Source: Peptoclostridium litorale DSM 5388 (lineage in GTDB: Bacteria > Bacillota > Clostridia > Peptostreptococcales > Peptostreptococcaceae). Taken from it: 64,000 nucleotides of DNA. The notes under the pieces are model-generated. The model saw only the letters and a list, made by a program, of their open reading frames with translations, did not search any database and was not told where the DNA came from. Below are positions 1 through 7,487 of this stretch, in pieces (the first letter of the stretch is position 1; every line of letters begins with the position of its first letter). The position numbers were made by a program, and so were the translations under genes. Where the stretch lies: positions 1 through 64,000 of the forward strand of contig NZ_FSRH01000012.1 in NCBI RefSeq assembly GCF_900141635.1, written 5' to 3'.

Positions 1-332
1 GTAGCAACTATTACAGCCTTAGCCTTGTACTCGCCTTTTGCTCCCTTAAGTACTTTTATCTGGTCTGTAAAATCAACGTCTACTATGTTGTCCATTACTC
101 TTTCTGCTCCGAATTCTTCAACCTGCTCTTCCATTCTTCCTATTAGAGACGGTCCTGTAGCTTCTGGAACTGATCCTGGATAGTTGGCAACCTCGTGAGT
201 TATTACTATCTGTCCTCCAACTTTCATTCCCTCAAGAAGAAGAGTCTTCATCTTTGCTCTTGCTCCGTAAAGTGCTGCTGCAAGTCCTGCAGGTCCTGAA
301 CCTATTATGGCTATATCATATACGTTTTCCAC
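1..332 (-). CDS. trxB: Thioredoxin reductase, N-terminal part (runs off window)
   Basis: NADPH-dependent FAD flavoenzyme that reduces thioredoxin. About 110 residues are visible. They include the FAD-binding GSGPAGL near residues 11-17, EGMKVGGQI, and HEVANYPG, all typical of the low-molecular-weight TrxB family. The redox CxxC lies beyond the window edge. The start is GTG at 332-330, with AAGGAGG eight bases upstream. It follows grdB on the same strand after about 215 bases. In glycine reductase organisms the thioredoxin system supplies the electrons for reductive cleavage by GrdA/GrdB, so the position fits. Whether it is transcribed with grd is unclear because a hairpin lies between them. 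Confidence 0.93.
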   Translation of the reverse strand, partial: MENVYDIAIIGSGPAGLAAALYGARAKMKTLLLEGMKVGGQIVITHEVANYPGSVPEATGPSLIGRMEEQVEEFGAERVMDNIVDVDFTDQIKVLKGAKGEYKAKAVIVA

Positions 333-471
333 TTTAGCTTCCTCCTTAAAATCGTTTGCTTTTTATGTTTTGTTTTATGTAACCTCTGACAATTATATGC
401 GTCCTCGATAATATCAAGGACATTTTCAAAATATCTTTACAGCTTTTAAAGATACCTTGAAAACTTTTTTT

Positions 472-510
472 AACAGGTGTGAAAGGCAAAGCCTTTCGCA
501 CCTGTTTTTT
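472..510 (+). terminator. Hairpin with U-tract reading on the + strand, between grdB and trxB
   Basis: The 16-base arms (472-487 and 491-506) are joined by AAA and followed on the + strand by TTTT. On the + strand RNA all 16 pairs form, with one G-U. On the - strand RNA one pair becomes C-A and no U-run follows. It therefore looks like a terminator against antisense transcription rather than one for grd. A weaker hairpin (TATCTTTA/TAAAGATA, 432-452) followed by TTTT on the minus strand could attenuate grd readthrough. Confidence 0.5.
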
Positions 511-548
511 AAGGAGAGGATAGAATGAACTACCCCCGGGTTTACTTA

Positions 549-1859
549 TTAGTCTTCGAATACTGTCTGCTCTTCTATTTCTGTTTCAAGAGCCTTAAGA
601 GACTTCTCAACTATTTTTCTTCTAAGAGCCTTCTCTTCTGCTGGAGAAAGAGCTGGATCTCCTAGTGGGTGAGGTATAGCTATTGCTGGAACTATTCTGT
701 TAGCTCCAACTGTAAGTGCTATTGGAGTAACTGTACATATGTGAACTACAGGTATTCCTGATCTTTCTATTTCTTTAACCATCGTTGCGCCGCAACGAGT
801 ACAAGTGCCTCACGTAGAAGTAAGTATAACTGCGTCTACTCCGGCTGCCATTAGTTCTTGAGTGAACTCTTTAGCAAACTGCTTAGAGCTTAGAACTGCA
901 GTTCCGTTTCCTGTTGTAGAGTAGAAGTATCTGTGAAGCTCTCCTATTACTCCTTCTTTCTCCATGTCTCTAAGAACGTCAACAGGTATAACTCTGTCTG
1001 CATCTTCGTTAGCGTATACAGGGTCGTGTCCACCGTGAGCTGTCTCCCAGCCTTCTGAAGTAAGATCGTCTACTCCGTCTATGTCATACTTTCCGTACTT
1101 AGATGCTGAAGATGACTCTATTCTATCTGGGTTTCCTTTTGGAACTATACCACCAGAAGTTACTATCGCTATTTTAGCTTTTGACATGTTTACTATAGCT
1201 CTTCCTGGCACAACGTTGTCGAAAACTGGCATTGGGTACTCAGTTACGAACTCTTCGCCTTTAAGCTTTTTAACAAGCATAGCTACAGCTCTCTTAGCTC
1301 CTCTGTCTTCTTTGAATCCGTTGACTCTTATTCCTCTTTCGATGTATCCTTCTTCTGCTGGAGATCCTATTTCCTCTCCCTTAGCATACTTAAGAGCGAA
1401 CTTAGCTAGCGCTGGAAGAGACTTTCTCATTCCTGCAGCTGAGTCAGCTGTTGACATTACGTAAACGCTCTTCTTGTACATGTCTGCACCAGGGTTCTCG
1501 ATGTACATTCCTGTAACAGCAGGTATTCCAAGTGTGTCTTGAACAGCCTTAGTTATAGCTCCAGCTGCAACTCCGTATCTTCCTGCGTTGAATGCTGGTC
1601 CAGCTATGAATAGGTCAGGGCTTGCACCCTTTACCATTTCTAGTACTGTTGCCTGTGCTGTTTCAAGGTTTTCTCCGAAGAAAGAGTCTCCACAAACTAC
1701 TGTAGCTACTACTTCTGCGTCTTCTCCTAGAAGTTTGTCAAGGTTTTGGCTTATTGGTGGAAGCTCCTCTGCTACGAAAGGTGCTATGTCAGCTTTTTCT
1801 TCTCCACCTATTCCTGCGAAGAACTGGTTTATATAATGAACTACTCTTAATTTTCCCAT
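549..1859 (-). CDS. grdB: Glycine reductase component B, selenocysteine subunit GrdB
   Basis: Substrate-specific selenoprotein of glycine reductase. Protein B binds glycine with the GrdE pyruvoyl subunit and passes the carboxymethyl group to the GrdA selenol. A 349-residue ORF stops at TGA (812-810) and continues in frame for 86 residues. Read through as Sec350, the protein is 436 residues, the usual GrdB length. The Sec sits in a UxxCxxC motif (U-G-T-C-T-R-C). The downstream ORF alone has no ribosome site, so it is not a separate gene. A GGGAGG site lies before ATG 1859. The gene follows grdA by 17 bases and is the last of grdX-E-A-B. Confidence 0.96.
783..812 (-). other. Sec UGA codon and candidate SECIS hairpin in grdB
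   Basis: The in-frame TGA is 812-810. Twelve bases downstream is a perfect six-pair hairpin, CGTTGC-GGC-GCAACG (797-783). Bacterial SelB recognises a short stem-loop just 3' of the UGA, so this is a plausible SECIS. The structure was read by eye and not folded. Confidence 0.65.
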
Positions 1860-1876
1860 GATTTTACCTCCCTTAA

Positions 1877-2353
1877 TTAGTCGTTGAACTTGCAGTAGTC
1901 GGCTCTTATTGACTTCATTTCTTCTATGATAGAGTCAACGTCAAGAACCATTTCCATCATTCCAATTTGCTCATCGTATATTGCTGAGTCTACTGCTCCT
2001 TTGAATTCTGGTTCAACTGCGTGGAATACTCTTAGTCCCAACTGGACTCCTGCTAGTGGACCTGCGAATGTAGGGTCTCCTGCTGTTACAGTCTCGGCAG
2101 CTAGTCCTGCTGATTCAGCTTCCGCTGCTCCAACAAGAACTATTATGTTCTCTGCTCCGTATTGATCTGTAAAGTTTTTAACCCTGTTTTGGTTCTCTAG
2201 GTCCATAGCACCTGCAGCTGTTCAGACAAAACACTCAGTAGCTGAATAAACTACTTCTGCGTTTGTTCCTTTCAGACATTCTGCCATAGCAGGACCTGGT
2301 ATTCCGTCTCTGTCACCGATTATGATGACTTTTTTGCCGTCGAATAATGACAT
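1877..2353 (-). CDS. grdA: Glycine reductase selenoprotein A
   Basis: Small acidic selenoprotein that takes the carboxymethyl group from protein B as a Se-carboxymethyl ether and hands it as a thioester to protein C, giving acetyl phosphate. The true start is ATG 2353. Frame analysis stops at TGA 2224-2222, codon 44. Reading it as Sec gives a 158-residue protein with the diagnostic C-F-V-U motif (Cys41, Sec44), matching the family's Sec position and length. Two glycine-rich stretches follow. The AAGGAG-like site GAAGGAGCG lies upstream. It sits between grdE (65 bases) and grdB (17 bases), in one transcription unit. Confidence 0.97.
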
Positions 2354-2418
2354 ACCAAAGTCGCTCCTTCTGATTTATATTTTATTAAAGCATGAGTTTT
2401 TCTATTTACAGGCTAATA

Positions 2419-3705
2419 TTAGTATCCTTTAGCTGAAAGGTATCCAAATCCTAGCTCGTTTGTAGCTCCTGTTATAGCCTGGATCTCAACTACTATGCTT
2501 CCGTCTTCTGCAAGTGATCCGTCGAATCCTCCAGCTATAGTGTCGATGTACTGGATATGTCCTATAACCTTGTCCATCTTAGGAAGAGTTATTACCATGT
2601 TTGCATTTCCGTTAGATACAACTGCGTCAGCTCTAACGTCAGCATCAGCAAGCGACTGAGAAGCTCCGTCTCTTCCTGCGTACTCGTCTGTAGATATTAC
2701 AGTCTTAACGTCTTGCATTTCTATCTTCTTGCAGTTCATTATAAGGTCTGTATCTGGGTTTCCGAAACCTTCCTGAGATACTATGGCTCCGTCAAGTCCT
2801 AGGTACTTACAAAGCTTAGCAGTCCAGTTTGAAGATCTCTCTTTGTCTGCAAGGTATACGTTCTCGTTTGTTATTATTACACCAACAAAGTTGATTTCTT
2901 TTCCATGCATTGCGTAAAGTTCTTCAACCATTGGGTTGTTGCAGTGGATGTATGTTGGATTCTTGTCACATGATGAAACGCAGTTTCCGCTTAGTACGGC
3001 TCCGTCCATCATTTCTGTTGGGTATAGTATAGTAGGAACTATTTTCTTAGCGTCTACTCCGTATACGTAAGTATCGTGAAGAAGACCTTGAGTTTGAAGC
3101 ATGTATACGTATCCTACCTTTGGAAGCTCTGGGTACTGTGCCGCTCCCTCAAGTATTGGAGCTGTTTCATATACCTTAACTTCGTCTGGCTCTACATTCT
3201 TTCCAGCTTCTCCAAGGTATATTCCAGAGTTAAGTCCAACCATTCTCACAGCCTCTTCGTGCTTGTGCTGGTCTATTCCATCTTCTGGCTCAGCTATTAC
3301 TACAACGTTAACAGTCTTAGAGAATGGAGTGTATTCTGCTCCAGTACCAGACATGTCAACTATTCCTTCCTGGAATCCAACTATTGTACCAGTTGTAAGA
3401 ACTGCTGCTCCCTTAAGTACGTGAGTTCTTCCTGAACCAACTGTGTCAACCTTGTTGATAACGCCTGGGAATATTCCGCCAGGACCTTCAACCTTAACTC
3501 TTGGCTCTATAACGTCCTTAACTGGTGTAATTCTTACACTGTCTCCTGGACGAGCTATGTCGATGTCTACTGATTTTATGTGCTCTATTGCAGAAAGCTT
3601 GCTTATCATTTCTTCTTTGTTGATGTATAAAACACCATTTTCAACCTTTGTCTCTGCAGCGAACTGAACGTCTTTAATGAAGATATTTCCAAGTTCTAAA
3701 CGCAT
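2419..3705 (-). CDS. grdE: Glycine reductase component B proprotein GrdE (pyruvoyl)
   Basis: Precursor of the alpha and beta subunits of protein B. It cleaves itself at an Asn-Cys bond, leaving a pyruvoyl group on the new N-terminus that forms a Schiff base with glycine's amino group. The 428 residues contain S-G-N-C-V-S-S-C, with Asn241-Cys242 at the known processing site. The site before the ATG is AAGGAGG. Conserved GrdE blocks such as GPGGIFPG and the C-terminal GATNELGFGY are present. The gene lies directly upstream of grdA. No disruption is seen. Confidence 0.97.
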   Translation of the reverse strand: MRLELGNIFIKDVQFAAETKVENGVLYINKEEMISKLSAIEHIKSVDIDIARPGDSVRITPVKDVIEPRVKVEGPGGIFPGVINKVDTVGSGRTHVLKGAAVLTTGTIVGFQEGIVDMSGTGAEYTPFSKTVNVVVIAEPEDGIDQHKHEEAVRMVGLNSGIYLGEAGKNVEPDEVKVYETAPILEGAAQYPELPKVGYVYMLQTQGLLHDTYVYGVDAKKIVPTILYPTEMMDGAVLSGNCVSSCDKNPTYIHCNNPMVEELYAMHGKEINFVGVIITNENVYLADKERSSNWTAKLCKYLGLDGAIVSQEGFGNPDTDLIMNCKKIEMQDVKTVISTDEYAGRDGASQSLADADVRADAVVSNGNANMVITLPKMDKVIGHIQYIDTIAGGFDGSLAEDGSIVVEIQAITGATNELGFGYLSAKGY

Positions 3706-3747
3706 ATAAAAGTACCTCCTTCAATTTTGAAAAATAAAATATATTAC

Positions 3748-3772
3748 TCTGCCGGCTTTGCCGTGCAGATAA
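3748..3772 (-). repeat. Hairpin in the grdX-grdE spacer
   Basis: On the minus strand CTGC(A)CGGC-AAA-GCCGGCAG forms an eight-pair hairpin with one bulged A, between grdX and grdE. No U-run follows, so it is more likely an mRNA-processing or stability element that separates low grdX from high grdEAB expression than a terminator. The function is an inference. Confidence 0.4.
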
Positions 3773-3787
3773 TAGATAGATTAGTTG

Positions 3788-4183
3788 TTAAAGAAATTGA
3801 ATTTCATTTAATGTGTTTACAATCAAATCCAGGTCTACAACCTGAAAATCATTAGTAACCTTTTCATCCCATACAGGCGTCTTGTAGTTTAGTTGGAATT
3901 TTTGAACTGTCTGAATCGCTCCCTCTATAAGAGTTAGAGACTCAACATTCAGCCCTTTTCCTTCTTTGATGAATATAGTTCTATATGGAGTTTCATTAGG
4001 TTTTACACTACCGTAAAGAGGATGAGTAAGTATTTCGTAGCCAGTGTGAACAAGGTCTCTAACTTTTTCTAGCACACCCATGTAATCACAATCTACAAAT
4101 ATTATCTCTTCTACTTTGTCCGGTCTGTTTGCTTGTCGAACTAATTCTTCTTTCACCAAAGGATTGTTCGTTATTATCTTCAA
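3788..4183 (-). CDS. grdX: GrdX family protein of the glycine reductase operon
   Basis: Small soluble protein found at the head of many glycine/sarcosine/betaine reductase operons. Its role is not established. The length (131 residues) and position match GrdX. The frame is open from a GTG at 4192, but that codon overlaps AGGAGG. TTG at 4183-4181 lies eight bases after AGGAGG and is the better start (L-K-I-I-T-N-N-P). The text has alternating hydrophobic strands, no membrane segment and no obvious catalytic motif. It follows the third (proximal) riboswitch cassette by about 250 bases and precedes grdE by 82 bases. Confidence 0.85.
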   Translation of the reverse strand: MKIITNNPLVKEELVRQANRPDKVEEIIFVDCDYMGVLEKVRDLVHTGYEILTHPLYGSVKPNETPYRTIFIKEGKGLNVESLTLIEGAIQTVQKFQLNYKTPVWDEKVTNDFQVVDLDLIVNTLNEIQFL

Positions 4184-4431
4184 CTCAGACACCTCCTGTA
4201 AATCTCTTGAAAATGTTTTCCAGCCTCTCCATTAAAAAATCCAACCTGCATATTTATAATGTATATATTATATAGATTGAATTTTTATTAATTTCAAAAC
4301 TTTTAGCATTATGCATTTTCAAGTTCTACTCATATTCTCCTACTGAACAGCCGCCGCCATTCAGATGAGTTTCCTTAAAAGTTATTGTTATATTTTAGGC
4401 ATTTCAGTGTAAAAAAACACATCCTGCGCAT
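4184..4431 (-). other. Leader between the proximal riboswitch terminator and grdX
   Basis: About 250 bases of AT-rich sequence without a plausible gene. Apart from the grdX ribosome site at its downstream end I see no promoter or conserved RNA here. Confidence 0.4.
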
Positions 4432-4474
4432 AAAAAAAACAGCTAAAACTCACCCTAAATCCCAAGTAAGCTTC
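4432..4474 (-). terminator. Terminator of glycine riboswitch 1 (proximal to grdX)
   Basis: On the minus strand AACAG ... CTGTT closes a long imperfect hairpin (inner AGCT/AGCT and ACTT/GAGT), followed by eight Ts (A-run 4432-4439). Its 5' arm includes the CAGAG that also closes the aptamer-side stem, so the two structures exclude each other, as in a glycine ON-switch. Confidence 0.65.
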
Positions 4475-4610
4475 TCTGTTTTTATCCAGAGGTTGTCCAG
4501 ATATAGTCCTTTTGCCTGAGAATTTCACCTTGCTTTTTTGGGAAAAACAAGACTTGTCCCTTCGGCGGCCTGCTGATCTGTAGCAAGCTCTCTCCTATAC
4601 CCTTCTTCCA
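4473..4610 (-). ncRNA. Glycine riboswitch 1 (singlet) upstream of grdX
   Basis: The minus strand has the glycine aptamer core GCCGCCGAAGGGACAAG, then GAAATTCTCAGGCAAAAGGAC, preceded by GGAGAGAGC. A short CTCTG...CAGAG stem (4491-4474) follows, the ghost-aptamer helix of singlet glycine riboswitches. The 5' end is at GGAAGAAGGGTAT (about 4610). Glycine binding should stabilise this fold and release the terminator downstream, turning on glycine reductase when substrate is present. Confidence 0.92.
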
Positions 4611-4646
4611 ATTTGACTATTCATTTTTTTTATTTGTCCTACTTGC

Positions 4647-4675
4647 ATTATAAAAAATTTCTTAAGCCTTTTCAA
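4647..4675 (-). promoter_or_regulatory. Sigma-A-type promoter of riboswitch 1
   Basis: On the minus strand TTGAAA (4675-4670), a 17-base spacer and TATAAT (4652-4647) stand about 37 bases before the aptamer 5' end. Spacing is consensus. Confidence 0.75.
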
Positions 4676-4912
4676 TAGTTTTTTTAAAAATAATTCATTT
4701 TTTAAACAATTTTTAAAAATCATACATTTCGCAAAACCACTTTGAACCATTGTTTCGACAAAATCCCGGAGTTTTCCTGTCAATTTTCATTGTTATAAAA
4801 TTAATCATTTCTCATTTCGAAACATTGGAGAGTATAAACCGCTTTACCTCTTGAAACTCCAACATTTTTCACGAAACCAGTTTAATTGCACGCATCTTCT
4901 ATTCATACAATC

Positions 4913-4967
4913 AAAAAAACAAAAACAGAAAAACCCTTAAAGCCATAATCCCATTAACACCAGGTTT
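4913..4967 (-). terminator. Terminator of glycine riboswitch 2
   Basis: AACAGAGAAACC pairs with GGGTTTTTCTGTT around an inner TTAA/TTAA helix, followed by a T-rich run on the minus strand. The 5' arm shares CAGAG with the aptamer-side stem. Confidence 0.65.
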
Positions 4968-5100
4968 CTCTGTTTTAATCCAGAGGCTGTCCAGATATGA
5001 TCCTTTTGCCTGAGAATTTCACTTTAGAGCGGCTAACTCCAAAGTTTGTCCCTTCGGCGGTTCGTAAAAAACTCGAACTCTCTTTCATACCCTTCTTCCA
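4968..5100 (-). ncRNA. Glycine riboswitch 2 (singlet)
   Basis: It has the same organisation as riboswitch 1: GGGTATGAAAGAGAG, CGCCGAAGGGACAAAC, GAAATTCTCAGGCAAAAGG, then CTCTG...CAGAG (4985-4968). The core is nearly identical, but the variable P3 helix differs, which argues for an old duplication under selection rather than a recent copy. Confidence 0.92.
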
Positions 5101-5136
5101 ATTCATTTATTCATTTTTTAAATAATTCTTGTTTTA

Positions 5137-5165
5137 ATTATATGACTTTTTTTTAACCATTTCAA
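5137..5165 (-). promoter_or_regulatory. Sigma-A-type promoter of riboswitch 2
   Basis: On the minus strand TTGAAA (5165-5160), a 17-base spacer and TATAAT (5142-5137) stand about 37 bases before the aptamer. Confidence 0.78.
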
Positions 5166-5517
5166 CATCTTTTTTTGAAATTCCCGATATTTTTTTCAGC
5201 TACACTGTATATACATTGGTTTTCCTCTTGTGGCTTTCAGATTTTTCGGTTTTTTCGAATTTTTCTGATTTTTCAGATTCCTGCAGTGAATCGCCAGTCG
5301 GATGTCAGTTCACTTTGATCTGTGTATATTGATATTCCTACTATATCCATCTACCACTATAGAGATTTCCACTATTTGACGCTAGCCTCACTATTGTATG
5401 TGCGAGTTTCAAAAAGCATCGCGAAATTTCAAATTGTCGCTGTGAAATTTTATTTTTTCGAATGCTTTTTTTACTGATGATATTTTGACAAATTCTACAT
5501 ATAAACTTCAGCATAAA
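5166..5517. other. Spacer between riboswitch cassettes 2 and 3
   Basis: About 350 bases. Short open frames here show no coding character or ribosome site. It is AT-rich, with repeated TTTTTC/GATTTTTC motifs at 5238-5279. I see no gene. Confidence 0.5.
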
Positions 5518-5559
5518 ACAAAAACAGAGAAACCAAGGATTTTCCATGATCTCTCTGTT
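5518..5559 (-). terminator. Terminator of glycine riboswitch 3 (distal)
   Basis: On the minus strand AACAGAGA (5559-5552) pairs with TCTCTGTT (5530-5523), followed by TTTTTG. The 5' arm overlaps the CAGAG of the aptamer-side stem (5557-5553), the clearest example here of mutually exclusive terminator and antiterminator. Confidence 0.78.
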
Positions 5560-5696
5560 TATATATCATCCAGAGGCTGTCCAGATATGATCCTTCTGCC
5601 TGAGAATTTCATCTTGTATTTTGGTAAAATAAAGACTTGTCCCTTCGGCGGCCGGCAAATTCAAACCTGCCAGCTCTCTCGCATACCCTTCTTCCA
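5553..5696 (-). ncRNA. Glycine riboswitch 3 (singlet, distal)
   Basis: GGGTATGCGAGAGAGC, then GCCGCCGAAGGGACAAG, GAAATTCTCAGGCAGAAGG, and a CTCTG...CAGAG stem (5575-5553). This is the third copy of the same aptamer type in series upstream of grdXEAB. Confidence 0.92.
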
Positions 5697-5732
5697 GTTT
5701 GCTATTTAAGTTTTTTATACTTGCCTACTTAT

Positions 5733-5771
5733 ATTATAGTTTTTTATAGTTTTTAAATCAAGTTCTTTCAA
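5733..5771 (-). promoter_or_regulatory. Promoter(s) of riboswitch 3
   Basis: Two overlapping sigma-A-type promoters on the minus strand: TTGATT (5761-5756), 17 bases, TATAAT (5738-5733); and TTGAAA (5771-5766), 17 bases, TATAAA (5748-5743). Both have exact 17-base spacing. Confidence 0.7.
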
Positions 5772-5894
5772 TAGTTTTTTTTTATTTATTTTTCCCCACT
5801 TAACATGCTCGGTTTATGTAGTGCATAAATATATATTTTTGTGCCTTTAAAGTACATGTGCTTTTATTAATTTTTTTAATTTTTAAATTTTGCC

Positions 5895-5923
5895 TTGAAA
5901 TAATTTTAAATTCGGTATATATT
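5895..5923 (+). promoter_or_regulatory. Promoter of the tandem glycine riboswitch and dam-like gene
   Basis: TTGAAA (5895-5900), a 17-base spacer and TATATT (5918-5923), about 100 bases before the first aptamer. It diverges from the grd promoters. Confidence 0.55.
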
Positions 5924-6024
5924 GTATTATAAGTTAAGCCTATAGTTTTTTGTTTTTTTATTAATTATTATTTTTTATTTTCAGTCTACTTTTTACTGGC
6001 TGATTTAAAATTTCAAACCAAATG

Positions 6025-6228
6025 ACTGCAGTGTGAGATATCTCCTATGAGGTAGCCGAAGATGCAATATGAAGGATAAGCCTAGTTCTTCATAGAAACT
6101 TTCAGGCACAAGTATCGCTGCACGATGGAACTCTGAAGAGCTCGACCAATTGATATTTGGTTGACACCGAAGGAGAAAATGTGTTGTTTAATATGCACAC
6201 TTAAACTCTCAGGTATAATATACAGAGG
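6025..6228 (+). ncRNA. Tandem glycine riboswitch upstream of a Dam-like gene
   Basis: Two aptamers on the plus strand. The first (P1 GCAGTG 6028-6033 with CGCTGC 6116-6121) has AGCCGAAGATGCAA and GAAACTTTCAGGCACAAG. The second (CTCTG 6131-6135 with CAGAG 6223-6227) has ACACCGAAGGAGAAAATG and AAACTCTCAGGTATAAT. The 3' strand of the second P1 is also the start of the terminator hairpin, so glycine should permit transcription of the genes to the right. Confidence 0.9.
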
Positions 6229-6272
6229 TGTAAAATGGCGCGGTTTTATAGTGCCTTTTTATACCTTTTTTA
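6226..6272 (+). terminator. Terminator of the tandem glycine riboswitch
   Basis: AGGTGTAAAA-TGGCGC pairs with GTGCC-TTTTTATACCT, followed by six to seven Ts. It overlaps the last aptamer helix. Confidence 0.8.
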
Positions 6273-6419
6273 TTTTTAAAAATCATACATTTGCAAAACA
6301 TATTGCCAATATTCGATCAAAATCCTGTTAAACTGCAATGCTGACAGTCGGAATCTGGTTTTGTAGCATCTAAAAACAAGCGACTTTAACCGGTTATTGA
6401 GTTAGGAGGGGTTTTGAAT

Positions 6420-7238
6420 ATGAAAAACAATAAATACGTAAGTCCTTTTATAAAATGGTCTAAGGACGAAAAACATCTTGTCCCAGAACTTGAAAAATAT
6501 GTGCCTAAAAACTTTACAAGTTATAGAGAGCCTTTTTTGGGAGGCGGAGCACTTCTGTTCCACATTCAGCCTCAAAATGCCGTGCTGAATGCAGTCAACG
6601 TCGAACTTTTGAATCTTTACACAGTTATAAGAGACAAAGTCGAATACTTGATTGAAGACCTCAAAAGTCATGTGAATGAAAAAGACTATTTCTACCATAT
6701 AAGATCTTTAGATAGAAACGGTAAGATTCATGAGCTTTCAGACGTTGAAAGAGCCTCTAGAATGATATACCTTAACAAGACATGCTTCAACGGATTTTTT
6801 AAGGTTAACGAACAGGGCCAATTCGATGCTCCTTTCGGTTCATATAAAAATCCAAAAATTGTGAATAAAATAATACTCAGAGCCGTAAGCGAATATTTTA
6901 ATAAAAATAATATCCAGTTTACAAACAAAAGCTTTGAAGAGTCCATTAAAGACGTGGAAAAGGGAGCTTTCGTATACTTGGCTCCTCCATATACTCCAGT
7001 TTCTGATAATTCGAAATTTGCAAATGGATTTGTAATGGAAGACCATATGAAGCTTAAAGAGCTTTGCGACAATCTCTCCTCGAGAGGAATCAACTTTCTT
7101 CTTTCAAATTCATCTGATCCGTTTGTACATGACCTGTACAAGGACTACAATATAGAGATAATTGAAATCGGGCGAAATATAAATTCCATTTCTTCAAAAC
7201 GTGGACAAATAGAAGAAGTCTTAATCAGGAACTATTAG
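6420..7238 (+). CDS. Dam-family (D12 class) adenine methyltransferase homologue with altered catalytic motifs
   Basis: Homologue of Dam/DpnM N6-adenine DNA methyltransferases, about 272 residues, the normal family length. The SAM-binding EPFLGGGALLF (37-47) and LLNLYTVIRD are intact. Three hallmark positions differ: KWxGGK reads KWSKDEK (12-18), NDxN reads NAVN (Ala58), and the catalytic DPPY reads APPY (Ala188, codon GCT where GAT would give Asp). The frame is otherwise intact, so this looks like a maintained non-catalytic or altered protein. A start at TTG 6414 is possible; ATG 6420 follows AGGAGGGG. A tandem glycine riboswitch precedes it and it is divergent from glycine reductase. Confidence 0.85.
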   Translation: MKNNKYVSPFIKWSKDEKHLVPELEKYVPKNFTSYREPFLGGGALLFHIQPQNAVLNAVNVELLNLYTVIRDKVEYLIEDLKSHVNEKDYFYHIRSLDRNGKIHELSDVERASRMIYLNKTCFNGFFKVNEQGQFDAPFGSYKNPKIVNKIILRAVSEYFNKNNIQFTNKSFEESIKDVEKGAFVYLAPPYTPVSDNSKFANGFVMEDHMKLKELCDNLSSRGINFLLSNSSDPFVHDLYKDYNIEIIEIGRNINSISSKRGQIEEVLIRNY

Positions 7239-7245
7239 GGAGTAT

Positions 7246-7431
7246 GTGAGAGTGATTTCCCATATATATGAATGGTATAATATAGAACTTTTTCTTTTTA
7301 TACGGATGAACCGAAAGGTCACTTTTGAAGAAATAAAAAAAATTTTCCCCCTTGTTTCAGAAATTGATCTAAAGAAACTGGTGACACTTGGAAAAATTAA
7401 AGTTGACAGCGAATTCTATATGGCAGTATAG
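7246..7431 (+). CDS. Small hypothetical ORF after the dam-like gene
   Basis: Not recognised. The frame opens at GTG 7246, with AGGGAG close upstream, and encodes 61 residues. A shorter version from ATG 7306 (40 residues) holds most of the charged, helical-looking sequence but lacks a ribosome site. It begins eight bases after the dam-like stop, so translational coupling is possible. It may be non-coding. Confidence 0.35.
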   Translation: MRVISHIYEWYNIELFLFIRMNRKVTFEEIKKIFPLVSEIDLKKLVTLGKIKVDSEFYMAV

Positions 7432-7487
7432 TTTATTGTGATAAATTAATTTTATATTCCATATCTATTATATAAGGAGATGTTTTT

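Noticed and set aside
549-782. Separate 77-residue protein downstream of a 349-residue GrdB
   Set aside because: It is the C-terminus of GrdB after Sec350; in frame with it and without a ribosome site.
1877-2206. 109-residue GrdA starting at an internal Met
   Set aside because: The true start is ATG 2353 with UGA at codon 44; the internal Met follows the Sec.
3101-3424. Plus-strand ORFs within grdE and many other genes
   Set aside because: Shadow frames of strongly coding genes on the other strand, with no ribosome sites.
5341-5547. 68-residue ORF in the grd leader (also 4595-4783)
   Set aside because: They lie across promoters, terminators or riboswitches, lack ribosome sites and have no coding bias.
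4430-5710. CRISPR array or insertion-sequence repeats
   Set aside because: The three similar blocks are about 140 bases each, spaced by 360-460 bases, and match the glycine aptamer; no short regular repeats or transposase.
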